A stretch of 64,000 nt of DNA from Bradyrhizobiaceae bacterium (GTDB lineage: Bacteria > Pseudomonadota > Alphaproteobacteria > Rhizobiales > Xanthobacteraceae), in the NCBI GenBank assembly GCA_020853885.1, contig JADYXZ010000004.1, forward strand, positions 186,001-250,000. The letters run 5' to 3'. Numbering within the stretch: position 1 is the first letter of the stretch; every line of letters begins with the position of its first letter. Under the pieces are notes generated by a model that did no database searches, had not been told where the DNA came from, and worked only from the letters and a program-made list of their open reading frames with translations. Of the stretch, positions 53,507 to 63,468 are shown piece after piece. The translations under genes and the position numbers were made by a program.

Positions 53507-56500
53507 ATGGGGTTCGTCCACTTCTTCATCGACCGCCCGATCTTCGCCTCGGTGATCTCCATCATCATCGTGCTGCTCGGGGCGGTGAGCTATGTCACGC
53601 TGCCGATCGCGCAATATCCGGAGATCGCGCCGCCGACGATCAACGTGTCCGGGCAATATCCCGGCGCCAACGCGCAGGTCGTCGCGACCACCGTGGTCGC
53701 GCCGATCGAGGAGCAGATCAACGGCGTCGAGGGCATGCTGTACATGTCCTCGAATTCGACCGCCGACGGGCGCTTCACGATCTCCGTCACCTTCGACATC
53801 GGCGTCAATCTCGATCAGGCGCAGGTGCAGGTGCAGAACCGGGTCGCGATCGCGCAGCCGCGGCTGCCGCCCGAGGTGCGCAATATCGGCGTGCTGGTGA
53901 ACAAGAGCTCGCCCGATCTGATGATGGTCGTGCACCTGATCTCGCCCGACCGCTCGCGGGACATGCTCTACCTCTCGAACTACGCCAACCTCGAGATCAA
54001 GGACGTGCTGACGCGCGTCGACGGCGTGGGCTCGATCACCGTGTTCGGCAGCCGCGACTATGCGATGCGGATCTGGCTCGATCCGCAGCGCATGCAGACG
54101 CTGGAGATGACCGCGGGCGACGTGGTGCTCGCCCTGCAACGGCAGAACGTGCAGGTCGCTTCCGGCGTGCTCAACCAGCCGCCGGTCGGCGATCCGCGCG
54201 CCTTCCAGATCGCGGTGACGACGCAGGGGCGGCTTGCGGAGCCCGCCGAGTTCGGCAATATCGTGGTCAAGACGACCAGCGACGCGGTCGTGCGGCTCAG
54301 GGACATCGCGCGGATCGAGCTCGCGGCGCAGGACTACGGCACGAACTCCTATCTCGACACCAACGAGGCGGTGGCGCTCGCGATCTTCCAGCGTCCCGGC
54401 TCGAACGCGCTGGCGACCGCGAACGGCATCCGCAAGGCGACGGCGGAGCTCGCGCAGCGGTTTCCCTCGGGCGTGAAGCACGAGATCTTCTACGATCCGA
54501 CGCAGTTCATCGCGGAATCGGTGAGCGCGGTGGTCACGACGATCTTCGAGGCGATTCTCTTGGTCGTTCTGGTGATCGTGCTGTTCCTGCAGACGTGGCG
54601 GGCGGCGATCATCCCGATCATCGCCATTCCCGTGTCGCTGATCGGCACCTTCTTCGTGATGACCGCCTTCGGCTTCACGATCAACAATCTCACGCTGTTC
54701 GGGCTCGTGCTTTCCATCGGCATCGTGGTCGACGACGCGATCGTCGTCGTCGAGAACGTGGAGCGCAACATCGCCACCGGCCTCAGCCCGCGCGAGGCGG
54801 CGCACAAGTCGATGGACGAGGTGGGCGCGGCGCTCGTGGCGATCGTGCTGGTGCTCGCCGCCGTGTTCGTGCCGGCGGCGTTCATCACCGGCATTTCCGG
54901 CCAGTTCTACCGCCAGTTTGCGCTCACGATCACGAGCGCCACCGTGATCTCGCTGATCATCTCGCTCACCCTGTCGCCGGCGCTGTGCGCGCTCGTCCTG
55001 AGGCCGCACCATACGGAGAGGCCAAGGTGGTGGGAACGGCCGATCCGGGCCTTCTTCGGCATATTCAATATCGGCTACGACGCGTTCGCGCGCGGTTACG
55101 GCTGGCTTGCGGCCCGCGTCGTGCGCATCGTCGCGATCATGCTGATCGCGTATGCGGCGGTGATCGCGGTCGGCCTGAACGAATTCCGCCGTGCGCCGCA
55201 GGGCTTCATCCCGCAGCTTGATCGCGGGTTCCTGATCATCGCCGCGCAATTGCCGTCCGGGGCCGCCCTCGACCGTACGGACAAGGTGATGCGGCGGGTG
55301 GCGGAGATCGCGCTGAAGACGCCGGGCGTCGTGCATGGCGTGAACATCGTCGGCTTCTCCGGCGCGAGCTTTTCGGTGGCGCCGAATGCAGGCGCTTTCT
55401 TCGCGACGCTGGAGCCGTTCGCGCAGCGCGCGGGCGATCCGGCGAAAAGTGCCGCGGCCATCCAGGCGGCGCTGATCCGCAATCTCGCGCAAGTGCAGGA
55501 GGCGTTCATCGTCGTGGTGGCGCCGCCGTCGGTGCAAGGCATCGGCAACGCCGGCGGCTTCCGCATGATGATCGAGGACCGGGGCGGGCGCGGCGCCGAC
55601 GCGCTGCAGGGCGCGATCTATGCGATGATGGGGCGGGCGGCGCAGACGCCCGGCGTCTCCAACGTGTTCTCCCTGTTCGAGACCTCGACGCCGCAGCTCT
55701 ATCTCGACATCGACCGCACGAAGGCGCAGCTCCTCGGCATCAATATCGCCGACGTGTTCGCGGCGCTGCAGATCTATGTCGGCTCGTCGTATGTCAACGA
55801 CTTCAACCTGTTCGGGCGAAGCTATCGCGTCGTGGTGCAGGCTGACGACCGCTTCCGCCAGGACGAGCGCGACGTGCTTTCGCTGCGCGTGCGCAACGCG
55901 GCGGGCGAGGCGGTGCCGCTCGGCTCGTTCACGACCGTGCGCGACATCTCCGGCCCCTACCGGGTGCCGCGCTACAATCTCTATCCCGCCGCCGAGCTCG
56001 ACGGCGCTGCGGCGCCGGGCTACAGCCAGGGGCAGGCGATCGAGATCATGCAGCGGCTTGCCGCCGAGACGCTGCCCGACGGTTTCAGCTACGAGTGGAC
56101 GACGCTCGCCTTCCAGCAGTTGCGCGCGGGCAATACGGCGATCTTCGCGTTCCTGCTGGCGGTGGTGTTCGTCTTTCTCGTGCTGGCGGCGCAATTCGAA
56201 AGCCTGACGCTGCCGCTTTCCGTGATCCTGATCGTGCCGATGTGTTTGATCGCGGCGATCTCGGGCGTCATCGTCGCGGGGCAGGACAACAACATCCTCA
56301 CGCAGGTCGGCTTCATCGTGCTGATCGCGCTTGCCGCGCGCAACGCGATCCTGATGGTGGAGTTCGCCAAGCAGCTCGAGGACCGCGGGCGCGACACGCT
56401 CGCGGCGGCCGTCGAAGCGGCGCGGCTGCGGCTGCGGCCGATCGTGATGACGTCGATGGCGTTCATTCTCGGCGTGGTGCCGCTCGTGTGGGCGACGGGA

Positions 56501-56668
56501 GCCGGCGCCGAGCTGCGGCGGGCGCTCGGCACGCCGGTGTTCGCCGGCATGATCGGCGTCACCATTTTCGGGCTGATCTTCACGCCGGTGTTCTACGTCG
56601 TGTGCCGCAGGCTTGCGGCAATCGGCCGTCGCACCGCGCGCCGGGCGTCGCAAACGCCGGCGGAGTGA
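53507..56668 (+). CDS. RND efflux pump permease (HAE1/AcrB family)
   Basis: Inner-membrane proton-driven drug or hydrophobe exporter of 1053 residues, the usual HAE1 length with 12 membrane spans and two large periplasmic loops. The N-terminus FFIDRPIFASVISIIIVLLGAVS is diagnostic. The proton-relay aspartates are D409 and D410 in GIVVDDAIVVVENVER. At the position of AcrB Lys940 the protein has Arg945 (ALAARNAILMVEFAK). The C-terminus VFAGMIGVTIFGLIFTPVFYVVCRR is typical. No outer-membrane channel gene follows, so it must share one encoded elsewhere. Confidence 0.95.
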   Translation: MGFVHFFIDRPIFASVISIIIVLLGAVSYVTLPIAQYPEIAPPTINVSGQYPGANAQVVATTVVAPIEEQINGVEGMLYMSSNSTADGRFTISVTFDIGVNLDQAQVQVQNRVAIAQPRLPPEVRNIGVLVNKSSPDLMMVVHLISPDRSRDMLYLSNYANLEIKDVLTRVDGVGSITVFGSRDYAMRIWLDPQRMQTLEMTAGDVVLALQRQNVQVASGVLNQPPVGDPRAFQIAVTTQGRLAEPAEFGNIVVKTTSDAVVRLRDIARIELAAQDYGTNSYLDTNEAVALAIFQRPGSNALATANGIRKATAELAQRFPSGVKHEIFYDPTQFIAESVSAVVTTIFEAILLVVLVIVLFLQTWRAAIIPIIAIPVSLIGTFFVMTAFGFTINNLTLFGLVLSIGIVVDDAIVVVENVERNIATGLSPREAAHKSMDEVGAALVAIVLVLAAVFVPAAFITGISGQFYRQFALTITSATVISLIISLTLSPALCALVLRPHHTERPRWWERPIRAFFGIFNIGYDAFARGYGWLAARVVRIVAIMLIAYAAVIAVGLNEFRRAPQGFIPQLDRGFLIIAAQLPSGAALDRTDKVMRRVAEIALKTPGVVHGVNIVGFSGASFSVAPNAGAFFATLEPFAQRAGDPAKSAAAIQAALIRNLAQVQEAFIVVVAPPSVQGIGNAGGFRMMIEDRGGRGADALQGAIYAMMGRAAQTPGVSNVFSLFETSTPQLYLDIDRTKAQLLGINIADVFAALQIYVGSSYVNDFNLFGRSYRVVVQADDRFRQDERDVLSLRVRNAAGEAVPLGSFTTVRDISGPYRVPRYNLYPAAELDGAAAPGYSQGQAIEIMQRLAAETLPDGFSYEWTTLAFQQLRAGNTAIFAFLLAVVFVFLVLAAQFESLTLPLSVILIVPMCLIAAISGVIVAGQDNNILTQVGFIVLIALAARNAILMVEFAKQLEDRGRDTLAAAVEAARLRLRPIVMTSMAFILGVVPLVWATGAGAELRRALGTPVFAGMIGVTIFGLIFTPVFYVVCRRLAAIGRRTARRASQTPAE

Positions 56669-56707
56669 CGGAAGAGAATTTCAAGCTTTTGCCGGAATTG
56701 TTCATAG

Positions 56708-57943
<1,236 letters not shown>

Positions 57944-58049
57944 GGCCGGCCGGCGTGGGGAGCCGGCCCACACGGAGCCGGCGGACGAGCATTTTCTTCG
58001 GCGCGGGTTCGTAGTATTTGCAGGTCTTATAAAATTAAGGGGAGAGACC

Positions 58050-60350
58050 ATGCGCCCGCTCAAGTTCGGTATCGGCCAGCCGCATATCCGCGTCGAAGAT
58101 CCGCCGTTGGTGACAGGCAAGGGCCGGTACGTTTCGGACCTCATCCCCGAAGGCGCCTTGCGGGCGGTTTTCGTTCGCTCCCCGCACGCGCATGCGAAAT
58201 TCAAGTTCACGGACCTCGATACCGCCCGCCGGATGCCCGGCGTGCATCTCGTGCTGACCCACGATGACATCGCGCAGCTTGCGCCGTTCCCCTGCCTCGG
58301 CGCGCTGATCGTCCATATGCATGGAGGGCCGAAGATCTGGGTGCCGCCCTATTTCGCTCTGCCGAAGGACCGCGTGCTGCACGTCGGCGAGGAAGTGGCG
58401 TTCGTCGTCGCCGATACCGTCGAGCAGGCCCGCGATGCGGCCGAGGCCGTCGGCATCGAATGGGAGCCGCTCCCGACCGTCGTCGACGTGCGCGACGCGC
58501 TCAAGCCCGGCGCCCCGGTGCTCTGGTCCGAGCACGGCAGCAATGAAGCCTACACCCTCGAGGTCGGCGATAAGGACGAGACGGAGAAGGCGTTCGCCTC
58601 CGCGCACAAGATCGTCAGGCTCGAAGTGGTCAATCAGCGGCTGGTTGCGAACTACATGGAGCCGCGCGGCGTGGTCGCCGATACCGATGCGAACGGCCGC
58701 CTCGAGCTCGTGATCTCGAGCCAGGGCAGCCACGCGCAGCGGCACTACATCGCCGAAATGATGCACATGCCGAAGGAGAAGATCCGCGTGCTCGCGCACG
58801 ACGTTGGCGGCGGCTTCGGCACCAAGGGCTCTCCCTATCGCGATTACGTGCTCTCGGCCTTCGCCAACCGGAAGCTCGGCAAGCCGGTGGCATGGATTTC
58901 CGACCGTACCGACCACTTCCTCAGCGATTGCCAGGGCCGCGACAATTTCACGGTCGCTGAGATGGCGCTCGACAAGGAAGGGCGGTTTCTCGCGCTCAAG
59001 GTCGACATCCTCGCCAACATGGGTTCGTACCTCTCCATCGTCGCGCCTTATGTGCCGGCGCTCGGCATGGGGCTCTATCCCGGCGTCTACAAGATTCCGC
59101 ACGCCTACATCCGGGCGCGAGGCATCTACACGCATACGCATACGGTGGACGCCTATCGCGGGGCGGGAAGGCCGGAGGCCGCGTATCTGATCGAGCGGCT
59201 GGTCGACGAGATCGCGCGCGAGACGAGCCTCGCGCCGGACGAAGTGCGGCGAAGAAACTTCATCGCCAAGTCGGAGATGCCTTACGAGAATCCGGCGCAC
59301 AAAAAATACGACAGCGGCGATTTCGCGGGACACCTCGCCCGCGCGCAGGACGTTGCGGACTGGAAGGGGTTTGCCCAGCGCGCGGCCGAGACCAAGCAAC
59401 GCGGCAAGATCCGCGGCGTCGGCCTCTCCAGCTACATCGAGGCGTGCGGCATGACCGCGCCCGAAGACGGCCGCGTCATCCTCGAGGAGGACGGCACGTT
59501 CACCGTGCACATCGGCACGCTCGCGCAGGGACAGGGCCACAAGACGACCTACGCGCAGATCGTGTCGCAGGAGGTCGATCTTCCGCTCGAGCAGATTCGC
59601 ATCGAGCAGGGCGACTCCGATGAGCTCGACAACGGCGGCGGCACGGTCGGCTCGCGCTCGATGCCGACCGGCGGGCCGGTTGTGCGGGACTGCACGCAGA
59701 CGGTCGTCGTCAACATCAAGGAAGCGGCGGCCAAGGAGCTCGAGGCGGACGCCGACAAGCTCGAGCTTTCCGACGGGCTTGTGCTCGTCGCCGGCACCAA
59801 CCGCACGATCTCGCTCGCGGCGCTCGCCAAGAAGATGCCGAAAGAGAAGCGCGTGGCGGAGGTCAAGAACTACATGCCGCCGTACTACACGTTCCCGAAC
59901 GGGACGCACGTTTGCGAAGTGGAGATCGATCCGGATACCGGCGTCGTCGAGATCGTGCGTTACACGGTGGTGGACGACTTCGGCGTCACGCTCAATCCGC
60001 TGCTGCTTGAGGGCCAGGTGCACGGCGGCATCGTGCAGGGCGCGGGGCAGGCGCTGATGGAGAACGCGGTCTACAGCGAGGACGGACAGTTGCTGACGGC
60101 GAGCTTCATGGATTACGCCATGCCGCGCGCCTCGGACTTCCCGAGCTTCTATTTCGAGACCCGCAACGTGCCGAGCCCGGTCAATCCGCTCGGCCTCAAG
60201 GGCGCCGGAGAAGCGGGGACGATCGGCTCGACGCCGGCGGTCATGAATGCCGTGCTCGATGCGCTCCACCGCGAATACGGGATCCAGAAGCTCGACATGC
60301 CGGCCTCGCCGGAGCGGGTCTGGCGTGCGATCCACGCACAGGCGCATTGA
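58050..60350 (+). CDS. xanthine dehydrogenase/CoxL-family molybdopterin-binding subunit (copy 1)
   Basis: Large catalytic subunit of a molybdenum hydroxylase, 766 residues. The N-terminus KFGIGQPHIRVEDPPLVTGKGRYV is the family's first domain. The molybdopterin-binding loop GGGFGTKGSPYRDYV starts near residue 252. AYRGAGRPEAAYLIERLVDE is near 367, which is not the AYRCSFR loop of true CO dehydrogenase. The catalytic glutamate E721 lies in KGAGEAGTIGSTPAVMNA. AAGGGGAGAG precedes the start. Partner 2Fe-2S and FAD subunits, normally adjacent, are absent. It is followed by a paralogue and two cytochrome c genes. The substrate is probably a hydroxylatable aromatic, N-heterocycle or aldehyde. Confidence 0.92.
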   Translation: MRPLKFGIGQPHIRVEDPPLVTGKGRYVSDLIPEGALRAVFVRSPHAHAKFKFTDLDTARRMPGVHLVLTHDDIAQLAPFPCLGALIVHMHGGPKIWVPPYFALPKDRVLHVGEEVAFVVADTVEQARDAAEAVGIEWEPLPTVVDVRDALKPGAPVLWSEHGSNEAYTLEVGDKDETEKAFASAHKIVRLEVVNQRLVANYMEPRGVVADTDANGRLELVISSQGSHAQRHYIAEMMHMPKEKIRVLAHDVGGGFGTKGSPYRDYVLSAFANRKLGKPVAWISDRTDHFLSDCQGRDNFTVAEMALDKEGRFLALKVDILANMGSYLSIVAPYVPALGMGLYPGVYKIPHAYIRARGIYTHTHTVDAYRGAGRPEAAYLIERLVDEIARETSLAPDEVRRRNFIAKSEMPYENPAHKKYDSGDFAGHLARAQDVADWKGFAQRAAETKQRGKIRGVGLSSYIEACGMTAPEDGRVILEEDGTFTVHIGTLAQGQGHKTTYAQIVSQEVDLPLEQIRIEQGDSDELDNGGGTVGSRSMPTGGPVVRDCTQTVVVNIKEAAAKELEADADKLELSDGLVLVAGTNRTISLAALAKKMPKEKRVAEVKNYMPPYYTFPNGTHVCEVEIDPDTGVVEIVRYTVVDDFGVTLNPLLLEGQVHGGIVQGAGQALMENAVYSEDGQLLTASFMDYAMPRASDFPSFYFETRNVPSPVNPLGLKGAGEAGTIGSTPAVMNAVLDALHREYGIQKLDMPASPERVWRAIHAQAH

Positions 60351-60395
60351 CGAAGGCGCATTGATCGGCGCACCGTTTCGACTATTCTGCTCAGC

Positions 60396-60424
60396 ATCGC
60401 CGGGCCCTCGTCCCGGCGATGCTC
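60396..60424. repeat. short palindrome between the two molybdo-subunit genes
   Basis: CATCGCCGGG and CCCGGCGATG form a near-perfect hairpin in the 125-base gap between the paralogous genes. It overlaps an in-frame ATG (60419) that could be mistaken for the second gene's start. Confidence 0.5.
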
Positions 60425-60475
60425 GTTGCGGATCCGGTCGCGGACCTGGCTCCGCGCACGCTTGAGGAACATGCT

Positions 60476-62767
60476 GTGAAATTCGGTGTCGGTCAGCCGC
60501 ACGTGCGGGTAGAAGATCCTTCGTTGCTTACGGGGCACGGGCGCTATCTCGCCGACCGTCTGCCGGAAGGCGCGTTGCGCGCGGTGGTCGTGCGCTCGCC
60601 GCACGCGCACGCGCGCTTCAGGATCGTGAATGCCGATGCCGTGCGCGACGTGCCGGGCGTGCGGCTTGTGCTCACGGCCGAGGACACCGCCGGGTACGGC
60701 TCAGTGCCCTGTCAGGGCGTGATCAAGCCGGTGGATGAAGAGGCGATGTGGCTGCCGCCGCATCCGCTGCTGGTGGCGGACGAGGCGCGCTATGTGGGCG
60801 ATGCCATTGCCTTCATCGTCGCCGACACGCTCGACGGCGCGCGCGACGCCGCGGAGGCGCTGGAGATCGAATGGGAGCCCTTGCCGGCGATCGCCGACAC
60901 CAAGGGTGCGGTGGCGGAGGATGCGCCGGTGGTGTGGCCGGAGCGCGGGAGCAACGTCGCGTTCCGCTCCGAGGTCGGCAACCGCGAGGCGACCGAGCGC
61001 GCGTTCGCAGCGGCGCATCGGGTGGTCAAGCTCGAGCTCGTCAATCAGCGCGTGGTTGCCAACTACATGGAGACGCGCGGCGCGATCGCCGAGCCGGCGG
61101 CGGACGGCGGGCCGGTTACGCTCACGGTCAGCACGCAGGGCAGCCACGCGGTGCGCAATGCGCTGTGCGACAAGGTCCTGAAGATCCCGCACGACCAGTT
61201 GCGCGTCGTGACCGGCGACGTCGGCGGCGGCTTCGGCGCCAAGCTCGGCACCTACCGCGAGTATGCGCTCGTGGTGATCGCGACGCAGAGGCTGGACCGG
61301 ACGGTGGCGTGGATCGCCGACCGCACCGAGCATTTCCTCGGCGACGCGCATGGCCGCGACAATGTCACGGTCGCGGAAATGGCGCTCGACAAGGACAACC
61401 GCTTCATCGGCCTGCGCGTGGATACGGTGGCCAATCTCGGCGCTTATCTGTCGTTCTTCGGCCCGTTCATCATCGCCAACGGGCCGGGCATGCTGCCGGG
61501 CGTCTATGCGATCCCGGCGGCGCATGCGGTCGCGCGCGGCGTCTATACGAACACCGCGCCGATCGACGCCTATCGCGGCGCCGGGCGGCCCGAGGCGGCC
61601 TATGTGATCGAGCGGCTCGTGGACGCGGTCGCGCACGAAATCGGCGTGCCGGCCGACGAGCTGCGGCGGATCAATTTCATTCCGCCGGACGCCATGCCTT
61701 ACACCACGGCGACGGGCCGTGTGTATGACAGCGGCGAGTTCGCGGGGCACCTCGCGCGGGCGCAGGAGATCGCCGGCTGGAAGGGCTTCGAGAAGCGCTA
61801 CAAGGAAGCGCAGAAGCACGGCCGCGTCCGCGGCCTCGGCCTGTCGTCGTACATCGAAGCCTGCGGCGGCATCTCGGGCGAGAAAGCGAAAATCTGCATC
61901 GAGCCGGACGGGACGGCGACGCTCTTCATCGGCACGCAATCGAACGGGCAGGGGCATGCGACCGCCTACGCGCAGTTCGCCGCCGACCACCTCGACCTGC
62001 CGCTGGAAAAGATCGTCATGCGCCAGGGCGACACCGCCGACCTGCCGACCGGCGGCGGCACCGGCGGCTCGCGCTCGATCCCGGCCGGCGGGCCGTCGGT
62101 CGGCATGGCCGCGAAGAAGCTCGCGGGCCAGCTCAAGGAGCTTGCCGCGGAAGAGCTGGAAGCGCCGGTCGACAAGCTTGAGATCGTCGATGGCGCAGTG
62201 CGCGTCATCGGCTCGAACCGGCTGCTGACGTTCGCGGCGCTTGCTGCGAAGGCGGACGCCGACCCCGACAGGCTTGTCGCCGTCGACATCTACAAGCCGC
62301 GGGCGCCGACTTATCCCAACGGCACGCACATCTGCGAGGTGGAGCTCGATCCGGAGTCGGGAAAGATTTCGATCGTCGGCTATTGGGTGGTCGACGACTT
62401 CGGCCTCACGGTCAATCCGCTGCTGCTGGAAGGGCAGATCCACGGCGGCATCGTGCAGGGGATCGGCCAGGCGCTCGGCGAGCAGACGGTCTATGACGCC
62501 TCCGGCCAGCTGCTGACGGCGAGCCTGATGGATTACGCGCTGCCGCACGCCGACGACGTGGTGCAGGTGGTGTTCGAGACGCGCAACGTACCGTGCAGGA
62601 CGCACGAGCTCGGCATCAAGGGCGCGGGCGAGGCGGGGACGATCGGCGCGACACCGGCGGTGATGAACGCCGTGATCGACGCGCTCTATCGCGGCTTCGG
62701 CATCAAGCAATTCGACATGCCGGCCACGCCTTCGCGCGTCTGGGAAGCGATCCGCGCACGCGGATAA
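60476..62767 (+). CDS. xanthine dehydrogenase/CoxL-family molybdopterin-binding subunit (copy 2)
   Basis: Paralogue of the preceding gene with the same architecture, 763 residues from a GTG at 60476. GAGGAAC stands upstream, and the N-terminus then aligns with copy 1 (KFGVGQPHVRVEDPSLLTGHGRYL). GGGFGAKLGTYREYALV, AYRGAGRPEAAYVIERLVDA and the catalytic glutamate E719 in KGAGEAGTIGATPAVMNA are all present, so both copies look active. An ATG at 60419 would add 19 residues from inside a palindrome. The two genes probably arose by tandem duplication and have since diverged. No small or medium subunit is encoded nearby. Confidence 0.92.
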   Translation: MKFGVGQPHVRVEDPSLLTGHGRYLADRLPEGALRAVVVRSPHAHARFRIVNADAVRDVPGVRLVLTAEDTAGYGSVPCQGVIKPVDEEAMWLPPHPLLVADEARYVGDAIAFIVADTLDGARDAAEALEIEWEPLPAIADTKGAVAEDAPVVWPERGSNVAFRSEVGNREATERAFAAAHRVVKLELVNQRVVANYMETRGAIAEPAADGGPVTLTVSTQGSHAVRNALCDKVLKIPHDQLRVVTGDVGGGFGAKLGTYREYALVVIATQRLDRTVAWIADRTEHFLGDAHGRDNVTVAEMALDKDNRFIGLRVDTVANLGAYLSFFGPFIIANGPGMLPGVYAIPAAHAVARGVYTNTAPIDAYRGAGRPEAAYVIERLVDAVAHEIGVPADELRRINFIPPDAMPYTTATGRVYDSGEFAGHLARAQEIAGWKGFEKRYKEAQKHGRVRGLGLSSYIEACGGISGEKAKICIEPDGTATLFIGTQSNGQGHATAYAQFAADHLDLPLEKIVMRQGDTADLPTGGGTGGSRSIPAGGPSVGMAAKKLAGQLKELAAEELEAPVDKLEIVDGAVRVIGSNRLLTFAALAAKADADPDRLVAVDIYKPRAPTYPNGTHICEVELDPESGKISIVGYWVVDDFGLTVNPLLLEGQIHGGIVQGIGQALGEQTVYDASGQLLTASLMDYALPHADDVVQVVFETRNVPCRTHELGIKGAGEAGTIGATPAVMNAVIDALYRGFGIKQFDMPATPSRVWEAIRARG

Positions 62768-62917
62768 GCGGCGGCCGGCAATTTGCCGCCATCACATTCG
62801 CGACATCGCGCCGAACCCTGTCTCCCGATTCAGGTTCGGCGGAATAGGATGCATTGCCCGGGGTTTTTGAGCCGCGGGTCATCCCCCGCCATTGCCATCA
62901 ATTCCCCCGGAGGTTTC

Positions 62918-63364
62918 ATGTTCCGTCTTGCTGCCGTGGTTGCCGCCGTCACCGTCATGGCGACGGCGGTCGTCGCCCAGACCGACGTCGTTGCCGAGCG
63001 CAAATCCGTCATGCGCGAGTCCGGCAAGTATTTTTATGGTGCGCTGCCGCGCATGCTACGGGGCGAGGCCCCTTACGATCAGGCGACGGTTGATGCGGCG
63101 TTCACAGCCTTTGCCGACAGCGCGAAGAAGATCCCCGGGCTCTATCCGGAAAGCTCCAAGAACGCGCCGCGGACGAGCGATTACAGCGCGTCGCCGAAGA
63201 TTTGGGAGAACAAAGCGGATTTCGAGGCGAAGGTCGCCGCCTACGGCAAGAGTATCGAGGCGGCGCGTCCGAAGGCGACGAGCCTCGACGGCCTGAAGGA
63301 AGCCCATGCGCTCGTGCGCGCCGGCTGCGATAGTTGTCACGATTCCTATCGTGTGCGGCACTGA
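62918..63364 (+). CDS. class II c-type cytochrome (c556/c'-like)
   Basis: Periplasmic heme protein of 148 residues. A Sec signal (MFRLAAVVAAVTVMATAVVAQ, cleavage near residue 20) is followed by a helical bundle: RKSVMRESGKYFYGALPRML, VDAAFTAFADSAKKIPGLYP and DFEAKVAAYGKSIEA. The heme site CDSCH is at 137-141 close to the C-terminus, as in class II cytochromes. CGGAGG precedes the ATG. Located after two molybdo-hydroxylase subunits, it may take their electrons; cytochrome-linked members of that enzyme family are known. Confidence 0.9.
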   Translation: MFRLAAVVAAVTVMATAVVAQTDVVAERKSVMRESGKYFYGALPRMLRGEAPYDQATVDAAFTAFADSAKKIPGLYPESSKNAPRTSDYSASPKIWENKADFEAKVAAYGKSIEAARPKATSLDGLKEAHALVRAGCDSCHDSYRVRH

Positions 63365-63468
63365 TCGCCGGGCAATTCATTCATGATGCCGGCGCGCCGT
63401 CGCGATTGAGCCGCGACGGCGCGTTCGATTCGCGGTAAAATGAATTTGTTCGAAAAGGAGCCGACTTC

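Noticed and set aside
52307-56653. A 4.3-kb antisense open frame opposite the RND adaptor and pump genes.
   Set aside because: Its translation is Arg/His/Asp-rich, without family motifs. It mirrors the sense codons of two well-recognised genes, as G+C-rich DNA commonly does.
58005-58033. A TATAAA box just before the first molybdo-subunit gene as its promoter.
   Set aside because: No acceptable -35 element lies at the right distance and the predicted start would overlap the ribosome site.
60419-60475. ATG at 60419 as the start of the second molybdo-subunit.
   Set aside because: It lies in a palindrome and adds 19 residues absent from the paralogue; the GTG at 60476 has GAGGAAC upstream and gives an aligned N-terminus.
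58035-62710. Two long antisense frames opposite the molybdo-subunit genes.
   Set aside because: Both are shadows of strongly conserved sense genes and show no motif of their own.
62811-62839. CCGAACC/GGTTCGG inverted repeat after the second molybdo-subunit gene as a terminator.
   Set aside because: The stem is short with a long loop and no T-run follows, so it cannot be called a terminator.
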